Assembly (NCBI RefSeq): GCF_027595985.1
Contig: NC_073303.1
Coordinates: forward strand, 367,299,136-367,363,135
DNA length: 64,000 bases
DNA from: Sorex araneus
Lineage: Eukaryota; Chordata; Mammalia; Eulipotyphla; Soricidae
Direction: 5' to 3'
The notes under the pieces are model-generated. The model searched no databases. It worked only from the letters and a program-made list of their open reading frames with translations, and was not told the origin of the DNA. Below, piece by piece: positions 33,311 to 45,307 of this stretch. The position numbers and the translations under genes were made by a program. The stretch's first letter is position 1. Each line of letters opens with the position of its first letter.

Positions 33311-34139
33311 GATAAGTTAGATATGGTTTACTAACTTTAGTGCATGAGTTGGAATCGTCTGACCCATGAGCCATATAAATCCCGCAGAATCATATGATCT
33401 GTCTCTGGTACCTGATAGGACAGATACGTATGATGCTTTGTGGTTATCCAAGGCCCATCTGCTCATACTGTATGCCCTGTGAGTGATTTTATAAGTACAA
33501 AAATGGCCTCTGGAAGCAAAAAAGCTCTCCACTTCTACTTTCGTGGGACTGTATATAATAGCAGATGGTAGTACCTGGTACTCTGTCCTTCACTAGGTGG
33601 GGCTTGTTGGAGCCGTTAAATAAGGAGCAAGATCAGGGAGAGAAGTAGTTTAGCAGGCAAAGGAACTTAGAAATAATAGGGTGAAAAAACAGCTTAATGA
33701 CACCCAACTCAAGGTATGGATATGTAGGTCCAGAGGGCAGGAGGTACAAAACATTTGGTCTAGGGATTCCACCTTTCTCTAAGGCGACTACGGGACTATC
33801 GATGCTCATGCTGTCAGATAGCTTTTCCAAGAGCGGCAGAAGCTTGACAGGATGGCGTGTTATAGCAGGAAACTTGTGACATTACACAACCAACGCTGGA
33901 GTTATCCTAATTCCTGGAGGCTAATGCCTGGCGTGCAGTCTTCATAGTTCTGAATTTGGTACATGACATTAAAAAAAATACAGGGAACAATCCAGAAAAC
34001 TAGTTATCAGTGCATAGAACGTAAAGATAGTATAACATCAACAAGGGAGAATTGATGGAGCAGTGTAGAATTACTTCAGAAACGCTCTTGTTTAAGATTG
34101 GGCTTTTTCTTAAAATTGGCGAGAAACAATCCCAGGGGC
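33311..34139. other. Intergenic DNA
   Basis: No gene seen. The segment at 33320-33550 may be an old DNA-transposon or MER fossil, not assigned. Confidence 0.4.
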
Positions 34140-34735
34140 TTCAACAGAGACAGCAGTCATATGTTCAGGGCAGTGGGATGCTCAGTGGTTCGGATATGGA
34201 AAGAGCCCAAAGGCTCTATGACAGATGGAAAGATAATAAAGATACGGTTGCACATACCATGGAATACTATGTATTGGTGTAAAAAGATGAAAAGCTTGCC
34301 TTTTGCTACAACATGCTTGGAAGTGGAAAGCGACATGTTAAGCAAAATGTCATAGGGAGAAGAACAAATAACTGATATCACATAATTGACAAATAGATAA
34401 ATAATTTACATATAGGTAAATAAAGAAAATGGACAATATCTAATGATTATAGACCGTCGGCCTTTAATAACAAGTGATGTGAAGAGCACTTGAACTGGGG
34501 AAAGGAAGAGGTGGACTAGAAATTATGTAAGGACTATGGTGGAGGGTCTTGGGCACTTTGGTGATGCTGGAGTAACTTTGCATATCCAAGGCAAAAGCAC
34601 TATTGGAACCATCATCTTACTAGACTTCAGTAAGAGCAACAACAATAACAAAACAGAACTGGTAAATGAGGAGCTAAATGAAACAGTGTGCCACACCTTA
34701 AAACAAGAGTAAGGAGAATTCACACTGAAAAAAAA
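34140..34735 (+). mobile_element. Old LINE-1 3' end, sense
   Basis: ATGGAATACTATGTATTGGTGT with GGAAGTGGAAAGCGACATGTTAAG-type text and AAAATGTCATAGGGAGAAGA match the order at the end of L1 ORF2 and its 3' UTR in old copies, as also at 63170-63330. Confidence 0.65.
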
Positions 34736-34929
34736 AAACCCTTTAAATACTATTTTGAGATTCAATCCATTTTTATGTTCAGAAGACATGGGGAGACAGT
34801 GACACAAGCTATGGTTGTAAACCTTCAAAGGAAAATTTAGCACTAACTCTGAGATCTGGATTTTCTGAGTTTTGTGACACACAGAAATAACCCAGAAGTA
34901 AGACGTTTGATCCTCCCCCGTCCCCCGCC

Positions 34930-36170
34930 AGTCCTGTGATTATATAACCAGCTTTCTTTGTGATATATTTAGATACTCAACTGATCACATACCTGCTGGA
35001 TGGTGGATTTTTCAGTATTACAGAAGGGATAAAAAAATAACTTTGAGTAATTAAATTTGCATAAAAGCAACAACTGAAGCATGGCCGGTTGGCACTCTCT
35101 GCACCTGTTTGCAATTCAGAAAGAGCATCGAGGAAGCAGGGAGATTTCACACTGAAATCATAGCTCAGTTATAGCAGACACTCAAGCTAAAAACAGCCTG
35201 CACACTGCAAAAATCATGAAAATGCACATGCCACGGATATTTAGAGCATATCCAATAAATGCCAAAACATTGCTACACCATCCACTAATTCCAAACTGAA
35301 TCATCACCTTTTTCTCCTGTTGGCAATATGTTCCGTGTTTAATGAGTCATTTCTGGCAGCACTCTTTGTTCAACAGCATGGAAGAGCATTATGAATTTTT
35401 AACATTTTGGTATTATCTGTCTTCTGAATTGTAAACCCAAATAAGCTTGTAAAGAATTACACCTTAATGGCACAAGTGGCCTTTGAATATTCCTATGCAA
35501 TTATAATTTAAACATTACAGGCGGAATAGCAGGTTGCTTGTGATGAATGTTTAATTGTAGACCATGCAGAGTGAATTAATAAATATACTTATCTTGCCTA
35601 AAAAACGATGCCTTATAGTTCTAGGATGAGATATGTCTATCTATTCCAATTCTGATGTATTTCCTGGAAGGTGGAAATGCTAGAATGCTTCATTTCATAT
35701 TACCTTTCTGAAAGAAATATTGGACCTTTTGTGCCCCTAGAGTTCTCTTTGGCAGAACTACATATGACTCCAGAAACTATAAAGTGGAGAATGAAAGAGT
35801 CATGCTTTTGAGATAGGTTTTTAGAGATACTACCTTTTGGAGCTATTTATTGATTTTTTTTCTTAGCTACATAAACTTGAGCTGGTTACTCAACTTTTTC
35901 ACTTCCTGCAAAATTTTAGGAGAAAACATTTCTTGCAAGAATGTGATGGAGATCTTTATAAACTAAATAATTAAAATTACTTAATGCTGTTTTAAGGTCA
36001 TAGGAGGTATTCAACTTATTTTTGACATTTCCTAAAGCTTCAATGTGATTTTCATCACTATTATGCATATGTGGGAAAACATTAACAAAATGTCACGTTT
36101 AGAGAATCAAGTCCCTGAATATTACGATTCTCCTACAGTTCAAACTTACTTCTTTGAACTTCCACTATGC
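34930..36170. other. Repeat-free interval, candidate conserved noncoding DNA
   Basis: About 1.2 kb without SINE, L1 or LTR signatures in an otherwise repeat-dense window. The core (35040-35620) contains AAATTTGCATAAAAG with a perfect octamer ATTTGCAT (about 35056), several AATTAAT or TAATTGTA homeobox-type sites and no open frame. A regulatory role is inference only. Confidence 0.4.
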
Positions 36171-36179
36171 CTATTCAAA

Positions 36180-36345
36180 TTTTTTGTTCTTTTTGAGTCA
36201 CACCCGGCGATACTCCTGACTTTGCACTCAGGAATTACCCCTGTTGGTGCTCAGGGGACCATATGAGATGCTGGGAATCGAACCTGTGTCAGTCGCATGC
36301 AAGGCAAACGCTCTACCTGCTGTGCTATTGCTACAGCCTCCCTAT
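36180..36345 (-). repeat. Shrew SINE type A, antisense
   Basis: TTTGAGTCACACCCGGCGAT, GCTCAGGGGACCATATGAGA, GCAAACGCTCTACCTGCTGT, TGCTATTGCTACAGCC. Confidence 0.92.
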
Positions 36346-36479
36346 TTGAATCTTACAGTCTAGCTAGTATTTCTTACTCTCTCAACCCAATGAGTCCATG
36401 GTCGGGTCTACCCTTAGTCTACATATTTTCCTCTCCTAGTCTGCACCCTTTCTTCAAGGTTTCATTCAAACCACCTCTC

Positions 36480-36670
36480 CACTCTTTTTTTTTTTGCTTT
36501 TTTTTTGGGGGGGTCACACCCAGAAATGCACAGGGGTTACTCCTGGCTCATGCACTCAGGAATTACTCCTGGTGGTGCTCAGGGGACCATATGGATGCTG
36601 GGAATCGAACCCGGGTCGGCCACGTGCAAGGCAAACACCTTACCCGCTGTGCTATTGCTCCAGCCCACCT
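36480..36670 (-). repeat. Shrew SINE type A, antisense, near full length
   Basis: A T-rich tail, GGGTCACACCCAGAAATGCA, GCTCAGGGGACCATATGGAT, CGAACCCGGGTCGGCCACGT and GCTATTGCTCCAGCCC. Only about 135 bp from the previous copy, in the same orientation. Confidence 0.95.
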
Positions 36671-37504
36671 CTCCACTCTTCTTGTTTTCTGGGATGTTAA
36701 CAGTTTGATGGCCATTTCTTTGAAACCTTTACATATCAAGAGGAAAAAAATATTTAAACTTTTCAATGATGATGAGTGATCTCCGAAATCAACATTAAAT
36801 TTTATATAGGTTTTTTTTTTTCTTATCTTGTATACTAGACTCTCATACTCAGGCTCTCAGTTGGTGTTCTTCTTGGTCTTTTCCTGTCTAGGCTCTGATT
36901 ATTTCTCTTTCTCACTTTTCCTTGTTTACTTTGGCATGGAGAAACCAACATCTCAGCGTGAAAATCCATCATTTGAAAATCAGTAGCATCAAATATCACA
37001 GAAATTCAAAGACTGTCTCATAATAACAGCTATGAAATGTTAAAAATAAATATTCATATTGTTCTTTTCATTCAAAAAGAAAATTTAGACATTTTTATAG
37101 CAACTAGCATTTTCTAAAGTTACTCACACGTAAAATATGACTAAAAACATATATCAAGCTAAAATATTTATTTGAACAAAGACAATTCAAATAAGTTCTC
37201 TAACAGAGACAATAGACTACATCCCTGGAAAAGGATATTTTGGGGTGGTTCTGTAACAATACCTTTTATGATGTGTGCATATTTCAACCACCACTTTTAT
37301 CAAATAATAATCAATATCGTGCATGCATAAAAAATAGATGGGAGATAAAGAGCCTCAGATAAGAGTCACAGTCTTGAATTCTAGGAGCTTTAGGAATCAA
37401 GAGAACTATGTTTTGCATACTGACTCCTTCTAAACTATATTCTATATTCTGATTCTATATATAATTCTGATTCTATAGATAATTCTATATTCTGAACGCC
37501 TGTC
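36671..37504. other. AT-rich intergenic DNA
   Basis: A short imperfect repeat of TTCTGATTCTATA units lies at 37436-37495. Otherwise nothing recognised. Confidence 0.45.
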
Positions 37505-37805
37505 TCCCGCTCATATGTGAAAAGTAGTTTGGACATGAAGGTGTTTAGATGCAAACTTTTGCATGGAAGTTCCATTATGAGTTCTGTTGAGTGGGATTTC
37601 TTCCATGAGAGACAGAGATCTCTCTCTTGAGTGCAATGAGAAGTCAGTGGTCTTTAAATCAGAAAAGAGCCCTCATTTTTACCTGAATTGGATGGCATCC
37701 AAATTTTGAACTTTAACCTCCAGAACTGTAAGAAATAGACTTTGGTTATTTATAAGCCACTCAAATCATGGTATTTTGGTGAAATTATAGCACTTGATAT
37801 GAACA
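37505..37805 (+). mobile_element. MLT1-like (MaLR) LTR, sense
   Basis: TTTAACCTCCAGAACTGTAA, ATAGACTTTGGTTATTTATA and AGCCACTCAAATCATGGTAT are the 3' end of an MLT1 LTR; GCTCATATGTGAAAAGTAG marks the 5' side. Confidence 0.65.
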
Positions 37806-38631
37806 AGCTTAGTGTTTCTGAGAGTCATGGGGAGTGGAGGAACCAATTCTCAAAAATCTCCCAAAGCATTTCTGGAGAATTGGTCCTCCATCATGCAAAA
37901 CACTACAGTGACTTAGTGAACCATTGTAGATCAAGGTTAGTTAAGATCTACACCACCATGGCTGATGCAGAGTCTACATAAGGATCATGATGGAATTACC
38001 TAGGAATTTAAGGTACAAGATTATTTTAAGTGCTTAATCATTATCAAAAGTGAAGAAACTCACCACTACCTTCCTTTAGCTGGCATCAGATATTCAGAGA
38101 CCTTATTCAAGGGAACTAGGTGCTTCCTAGCCTTTTTTTTTTAAAGCATGAATAGAATCATCAATACCTGTACAAGTAAATTAAGGTAAATTTAATGAAT
38201 GAAAGGAAAGCTAAGAAAAGTCTAAGCCTAATAGAGCTGGGGATCCAAGACTTTTTGCAGAGTTTTAGTTCATGAATTTTCATTCTTCTTGTGAACTTTC
38301 TTTAGGCTGATTTATCAACTTCAGATTTTCTGTATATTTCTCTTCATTTTCAACTATCTGATCAGTCTTTTTTCTCAAATGAATCTTAAGTCAAAGAGAT
38401 GATTGTATGGATATGGTTGGTCCTTGAACATGCTGTAAGAAAAGGGTCATTTTGAGAGCTCGAAAGGATTACTAAAGAGCTTGGAACTTAAAGCTTAGAA
38501 TTATAATGGGTTCTCTGAAGACACTTTTTGTTTGACCCTACACATGATGTCTTTCCTAAGGCAGCTTCAATTTCAAGACTGTATCTTACATCTTAGACCC
38601 TCTGCCTCCATTTGTCCTTTCATTGCCCTGA
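37806..38631. other. Intergenic DNA
   Basis: No recognised gene or repeat. Confidence 0.4.
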
Positions 38632-39318
38632 TGTCGGTGGGCCCCACGGGTGACTTACGTGAAGCGGGGAGGAGAAAGACGGTCACTTTCTCTCCAACCG
38701 CCTCTAACACCCGGGACCCAGGGTAACTGGGTTCTTGTCTCGCTCTCGGAAAAGAATTTCAGGAGTAGACAAGCAGTGAAGTAACAGATTTTATTTAGAG
38801 GTTTCTGAGGGAAGGAGGAAGGGATAAGTGGAAAGGGAAAACCAGTAGGAGTAACGCGCTCAAGAAAGAACGCGGGCTCCTCCAAAGATGGAGAGAGCTC
38901 TATACACATCCTAGCACTGGACACGAAAGCATAAAAGTACACATCTCAAGGGGGGAGATGCGGGTGACACATGTGCTCGGCCACATGGCACAAGCAGCAC
39001 ATGGGCTCAGGCAGCATATGCGCGCCCTTCCTTTGTTCAAGGTGTCTTGTATAGGGTTTCTTCAACCTGCCCCCCACCCACATGGGGTTTCTTTCCAGGT
39101 AAAAGTTCATTGCTAAGGTTACCAGGGAGGTTGGGAGTGGTGATGGCCTCCTTTGGGGAACCTCCTGGGGAGGGGTCCATTATCCTCAGGGTCTGCTGAT
39201 GGTTTCTTCCTGGTCTTTTGTTTTCTTGAATCTGCACATCTTAAGAGTCTCCTTCCCAGAGACTCTGTTAAATCTCAATTTTCACTGCCAAGGGCCTTTT
39301 CCTATCTACCTGCCTACA
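38632..39318 (-). mobile_element. Solo LTR, ERV1 (gammaretrovirus)-like, antisense
   Basis: On the minus strand it runs from TGTAGGCAGG to CCACCGACA. The poly(A) signal (plus TTTATT, 38790-38795) is followed by a U5 containing GAAATTCTTTTCCGAGAGCG and GACAAGAACCCAG, as in gammaretrovirus-type LTRs. No internal sequence flanks it. Ends are chosen from the TG/CA termini and may shift. Confidence 0.65.
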
Positions 39319-39569
39319 TCAGCCCCACCTGTCCAATGTTATGCCTTAAAAGTCAGATAGAAGTAATATTAATATGCTTTAAGTGTTAATGTTGTCTTCC
39401 TGTCACAAGACTTCTGTTGTCACAACTTCTAGCATAATATATGTTTTGATGCCAGAGCATTTTAGTTTGAAACACTCCAGGCAAATCAAAAATTGTATTA
39501 ATTGCTTATAGAAATTCATGTTTTCTTTGGCTTACGGGCTAAAGTCCACAATTTTCCTCCCTTCCTCCC

Positions 39570-39910
39570 TTTCTTGCTCCCTTCCTTTCTTCGCCCTTCC
39601 TTCCTTTATGGATTCTTCCTAAAGCATGCACCACACTTCATTTTTATTGCCCAAATATATTTCATTGCATAAATATATTAATTTACCATCTCAACAATTT
39701 GTTGATATTTGGGTTGTTTATACTTTTTGTTTGTAATGACTAAATGTACATATATACATTTTTACTTAGCTATGTTTTCATTTCTGTTGGAAATATGCCT
39801 AGAAGTATAACTTCTAAGTCATTAAGTAACTTTAATAATCCTTAACGTTCTGAGGAATTGTCAAACTATTTTCCAAAGCAGTTTCATTCTTTTACATTCT
39901 GAGTTAGCGA
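39570..39910 (-). mobile_element. Old LINE-1 3' end, antisense
   Basis: GATATTTGGGTTGTTTATAC, GAAATATGCCTAGAAGTATA and CAAACTATTTTCCAAAGCAG are classic antisense ORF2-end text. A CCTT-rich run precedes it. Confidence 0.75.
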
Positions 39911-39969
39911 AACCTGAAACTCCACTTCTTCATATCTCTACCCAATCCAGGACAGATATTCTTTATGGG

Positions 39970-40170
39970 GTTTATGCTAAATGTCAGTCTTTGTCTAAGC
40001 ACTTTACATATGTTAATTCTTTTACACTGAATAGTACTCCCCTACGGAATGCATTATAATTCCTCCTATTTTGCAATTCAAGAAATGGAAATGCTAAGTT
40101 TATGGGCTCCAGGGCTCAATGGTTCAGTGACTCTGCCATGTAACCAAAAACCAGATCCTCTATAATTTTA
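39970..40170 (+). repeat. MIR fossil
   Basis: GTCTTTGTCTAAGCACTTTA, CATATGTTAATTCTTTTACA and the later TTGCAATTCAAGAAATGGAA follow the MIR core order. Confidence 0.6.
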
Positions 40171-40189
40171 AGTACTAATTTCTTTTTTT

Positions 40190-40365
40190 AAAAACAAAAT
40201 TTTAATACCACACCCCATGGTGCTCAGAAATTGCTCCTGGCCCACACTCAGAAATTTTACTCCTAGGGGTGTTCAGGGGACCATATGGGATTCCTGGGAT
40301 CAAAACCTAGCTGACTTTGTGCAAGGCAAGTGCCTTACATTCTGTTCTCTTGCTCTACCCCACAC
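40190..40365 (-). repeat. Shrew SINE type A, antisense, older
   Basis: GGTGCTCAGAAATTGCTCCT, TTCAGGGGACCATATGGGAT and GCAAGGCAAGTGCCTTACAT. Confidence 0.85.
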
Positions 40366-40785
40366 ACACTGATTTCTTTGAGGTGTCTATATTTTCTCTC
40401 ATAGTCTGATTCCTACATAACTAAGTCACATGGAAGGAAAAATAGTCTGAAATTTCAGATGAGAATCTTGATTTAGTTGAATAACACTTAGAGGATCATA
40501 GTGTGTATGATTCCTAAAAATTAATGAATATATAAACTGCACCAAATTCAACAGGCAGAAACTTGTACAGCAGAATTTAAACTGTAAAAATATGAATTTT
40601 GTAATAAAGCTTCTTCCTTGAATGTGGATTAGAATTTTTGTAGAGAAGAAAAGTAAGTTTACTTTATTCAGATTTAGACCTTTTTACAGTTTAAATTGCT
40701 ATGTTTTAACTTTGTCTAAACTTTGTCTATTTCATGAGTTTGGGTGGAATGTAGACTTTGGTAGTATCACAATGTATTATATAGA

Positions 40786-41461
40786 TGTTAAAAAATATAT
40801 TGAAGAGGAGGGCAAGTTAAGAGTCAAGAACTGAAGGGCAGGTTAAGGGTTAACCGCTGAAGTTGCCCTTTGTAACTACTTGACTGCTTTGAAAGATGTC
40901 TTCAGGACCTGCCCCTGGGCAGGACTCTGTCACCAAATGGGCCAACAAACTGCCCCTAGGAACTGTAAACAAACATCTGCTCTGAATGGTCAACAAATGT
41001 TGAAATTAGCATATTAAGTGAAATAGGTGTGGTGTTCCCTTTTGTATGGTTTTCCTATTGATCCAATACCTGTGATTTTCTTTGATATGTATGATTCTCC
41101 TTTGATTCAATACATGTAATTTTCCCCCAATATGTGTGATCCCCTTTGATATATAGATGTGATTCCCTTTGATATGTGAGATTTTCATTTGTCAACGAAT
41201 GTTTAGATATGCAAATTAAGTGACCTATGTGATTCCCTTTGATATGTGAGATTTTCATTTCTCCCCCAAAAGGGTATAAAAACAGCTAGCTTTTTGGAGG
41301 TCGGGGCCTTCAGTTATGCCACGCTATTGAGGCACAATTGAAGGTCCCAATATAGCTATATTGGCTTAAATAAACCCCATGCATTTGCAGAAAGAGTTGT
41401 CTTGGTTTTGTTCTTTTGTCTCTCCGAGCCTCCCCCGGGCAGAGATCTGCCGACCCTAACA
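40786..41461 (+). mobile_element. ERV1-like solo LTR with repeated U3 motifs
   Basis: The ends TGTTA and CCCTAACA are inverted partners. TATAAAA lies at 41275-41281 and AATAAA at 41369-41374, followed by a U5 with TTTTGTCTCTCCGAGCCTCC. U3 carries several copies of a TGATTYCCTTTGATATGTG-like unit between 41050 and 41260, including a perfect 33-bp repeat at 41158-41190 and 41228-41260. The right edge abuts L1 sequence directly. Confidence 0.75.
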
Positions 41462-43035
41462 TTATGATCATCTAATCTTTGATAAGGGAGCAAGAAATGT
41501 GAAGTGGAGCAAGGAAAGACTCTTTAACAAATGGTGCTGGCATAACTGGACAACCACATGCAAAAGAATGGGCTTAGACCTCGACCTGACACCATGCACA
41601 AAAATCAGATCAAAATGGATTAAAGACCTCAACATCAGACCACAATCCATAAGGTTCATAGAAGACAAGGTCAGCAAAACCCTCCACGATATTGAAGCTA
41701 AAGGTATCTCCAAAGATGACATGCAACTGGCCAACCAACTGAAAACAGAGATAAACAAATGGGACTGTATTAAACTAAGAAGATTCTGCACCGCAAAAGA
41801 TACAGTGACCAAAATAAGAAGACAATCTACAGAATGGGAAAGGATATTCACCCAATACCCATCCGATAAGGGGTTGATATCAAGGGTATATAAAGCACTG
41901 GTTGAACTCTACAAGAAGAAAACATCCAAGCCCATCAGAAAATGGGGCGAAGAAATGAACAGGAACTTTTCCAAGGAAGAGATACAAATGGCCAAAAGGC
42001 ACATGGAAAACTGCTCTGAATCACTAATCACCAGGGAAATGCAGATCAAAACAACTATGAGATACCACCTCACACCACAGAGATTGGCACACATCCAAAA
42101 CAACAGAAGCAACCGCTGTTGGAGAGGATGTGGGGAGAAAGGGACCCTTCTACACTGTTGGTGGGAATGCCAACTGGTTAAGCCCCTTTGGAAAACAATA
42201 TGGACGCTTCTCAAAAAATTAGAAATTGAGCTTCCATTTGATCCAGCAATACCACTTCTGGGAATATATCCTGGAGAAGCAAAAAAGTATAGTCAAAATG
42301 ACATCTGCACTTATATATTCATCGAGGCACTGCTTACAATAGCAAGAATCTGGAAAAAACCCCGAGTGCCTGAGAACAGATGACTGGTTAAAGAAACGTT
42401 GGTACATCTATACAATGGAATACTATGCAGCTGTTAGAAAAGATGAAGTCATGAAATTTGCAAATAGGTAGATCAACATGGAAGGTATCATGTTAAGTGA
42501 AATGAATCAGAAAGAGAGAGACAGACATAGATTGCACTCATCTGTGGAATATAAAATATCAGAGTAGGAGACTAACACCCAAGAATAGTAGTATATAATA
42601 CCAGGAGGTTGGCTCCAAGGCTTGGAAGCTGGACTCACATGCTGGGGATAGAGATAGAGATAGAGAAGGGAACACCAAGTAAAATGTGGTTGGAGATCCC
42701 GGGCGGGAAGGGAGATGCGTGCTGAAAGTAGACTAGAGACTGAACACGATGGCCACTCAATACCCCTATTGCAAACCACAACACACAAAAGGAGAGAGAG
42801 AGAACAAAATGGGATACCCTGCCACAGAGGTGGGGTGGGACGGGGGTGAAGGACAGGATTGGAGGGTGGGAGAGATACTGGGTTCATTGGTGGTGGAGAA
42901 TGGACAGTGGTTGTGGGATGGGTTCTCGAACATTGTATGAGTGAAATGCAAGCATGAAAATGGGTAAATTTGTCACTGTTCCCTCACAGTGACTCACTAA
43001 TTTAAAAAACAAATAAATTAAAAACGAATAGAAAC
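41462..43035 (+). mobile_element. Young LINE-1 3' half: ORF2 C-terminus and 3' UTR
   Basis: An uninterrupted frame at 41499-42383 (294 codons) encodes the C-terminal part of L1 ORF2, including the Cys-rich segment with CWRGCGEKG and LLHCWWECQ (about 42117-42175), a putative RNA-binding motif of ORF2 proteins. Endonuclease and most of the reverse transcriptase domain are missing, so it is immobile. The 3' UTR continues through GAGGGTGGGAGAGATACTGG to an A-rich end near 43030. The open frame makes it the youngest-looking L1 here. Confidence 0.92.
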
Positions 43036-43369
43036 TCCTAAACTAACAACTTCAAGAAAAAGAAAGATAACAAATGGATAAATGCACAATGCCAAAACAA
43101 ATTTTTAGATAAAGAGGAATAATGGCAATCAACAGAAGGAAAAACAGAGTGGACAAAACAGGCCAAGGGCAAACATAGTGGAAGGAAGTAGCCTTTTAGT
43201 GGAGACAAAAGCATAGCTTTACACAAATATCCGGTTATAATTATTTGTACCTGAATTTCATGTATTGTTATAAACCAACATTATTTAAGTTAACATTATT
43301 TTAAAAAACCTAGACAAAAAAAGAATCAATATCTGTGTGTACATATATATCACATATATGTATACTATG

Positions 43370-43530
43370 CTCCATATAGTACTTTATAGATGTGATCTAC
43401 ATCTATCTATATATTATATAGTACTTTATGATTGTGATATGTATATTTGTGTATATATTGTATGTAAAGTACTTTATGGATATGATATATGTGTGTATAT
43501 GTAAATTGTATAGTACTTTTTGGATGTTCT
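43370..43530. repeat. AT-rich minisatellite, unit about 42-48 bp
   Basis: AGTACTTTA or AGTACTTTT recurs at about 43378, 43420, 43468 and 43513, each followed by a diverged GATRTGATATNTRTGTGTAT stretch. Confidence 0.65.
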
Positions 43531-43535
43531 TCAAA

Positions 43536-44965
43536 AAGAAGCAGTACAAAGTGATGTTCTAAGAAAAAACTGTTTAGAAAACGGGCAAGCACACAACTTG
43601 AGAAAATTTAAGCTTGATGTTCCTATTGGGCTGCTGTTCTCTTCAGAACATCAGGTTCCATGACTCGGATGATACTTTATTATTCTTTTCAAAGCTTTCT
43701 CAGTTTCCTTCCATCGGTGCAAGCACATTTTCTAAATAGGAGCATGCTGTCCTCTGTTCAGTTCTAAAAATTTCTTCACTTTAAACTTTTTTTATTTGGT
43801 TATGATCAGTAGGGAACTACTTTACCCAATTTAAGCAACATTTGGATGTGTAGCATGAGAGTAATGAACCACAAATTCTAGCGAACAGCTGAATAATCCA
43901 GCTTTGAGGAAAGCGTGGACTTATTCCAAGGAACTTCTATTTCAGTGACTTCTGATTCTCTATTGACAAAGCATTTCCAGTTCCCAGGAGAAATATCTAC
44001 GGTCCAAATTGTAATTCCAAAGTCTCGATTCTGATGCCTTGACAGAATTGTCCTAAGTAGAGGAATATTTATCTCAGTTTGAGTCTATTTCACTTGCTTA
44101 GATTGTTTCATCTGCTTGTACAACCTGTACACGTGTCTGAGTAATCTGTCTACCCAGGAACTTATTTCCAGGATCAAATAAAAACTTATAGCTTCTTTTG
44201 ATAAAAAAATGAGAAATATTGAGTTTGGCTAAGAAGAAGATGGTGTCATAAATTGTAATCTGAAACTCTTGAGGAGGAAATAGAATTGCACTATTAATCG
44301 TGTGACTGAAAATGAGGTCAAAGGGAAATCTGTTGAATGTTAAAATCCTAATGCATGGGAAGATAGTATACAAGATTGTCAAGGAACATTTTGTATTCTT
44401 TTTTTACCTTTTCTTCCCTTTAGAAATCTCCTTATAATTTAGAGAATCTCTTTTATAGAACAGGATAAATATATTCAATTAACATTATTTGAAAAATATG
44501 AACTAGAAAAAATTACTCCAATAAACAAATATTTGAAATTATATGGAGACTATTTCTTTCCTCTTTATTTTTCTATTTTTTTCTATATGAATTTCTAGTA
44601 AGTCTTTAAATAAAAAAATTTGAGAAAATATTCCAAAGTCTCAAACATCTATAAACAAATTGTGAGTTTAGTAAAATTCAACATTTTTTTAATTAAAATT
44701 TGACACATAACTAAAATTTGTATAGTTTTTCATTATTGTCACTATTCTGGATCATATCAGTCTTCTAGGAATTTACTTTGAATATTTCTTCTACTCTGTT
44801 TTAGTAGGAATAGTATAAATATCAATTCTTGTTTCCCTATACACAAATGTTCATGGCAGTTTTATTTGTTCCAAATCAGAAAAACTCAGATGTTATTCAG
44901 TGGGGTGAATGGGTAAGCAAACTGTGACAAAAACCATGGAAAAACTGTTCAGCATAAAAAAATAG
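43536..44965. other. AT-rich intergenic DNA
   Basis: About 1.4 kb with no recognised gene, RNA or young repeat; some is probably decayed L1 (44820-44940). Confidence 0.45.
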
Positions 44966-44969
44966 AAAT

Positions 44970-45185
44970 AAAAAATGGGTCAGAGACAGTACAGAGAGTG
45001 AAGTACTTCTCTTGTATGCTGCCGACTTGATTGACCTTGTATGCAGCTAACCTTTGACCCCAGCCTACATATGGTCTCCTGAGCATTGCCGGGAGCAACT
45101 GTGAGCACAGAGTCAGGAATACACTCTCAGCACTGCTGGATGTGGTCCAAAAACAAACAAACAAAAAGTAAAAAATAAAAAAGAA
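44970..45185 (+). repeat. Shrew SINE type A, sense, with internal duplication
   Basis: GGGTCAGAGACAGTACAGAG is the head. TTGTATGCTGCCGACTTGAT and TTGTATGCAGCTAACCTTTG show the head partly repeated, then GAGCATTGCCGGGAGCAACT and an A-rich tail. Confidence 0.85.
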
Positions 45186-45307
45186 ATTAAAATGGAATAT
45201 TGAAACAGGCAATACCTTAGATTAATCTCCAGAGAAACACACACAATTCAGATCCTAAAAAGATATATACTCTGACTGTCCAGTTTACATGTTCTTGAAA
45301 AATGTAA

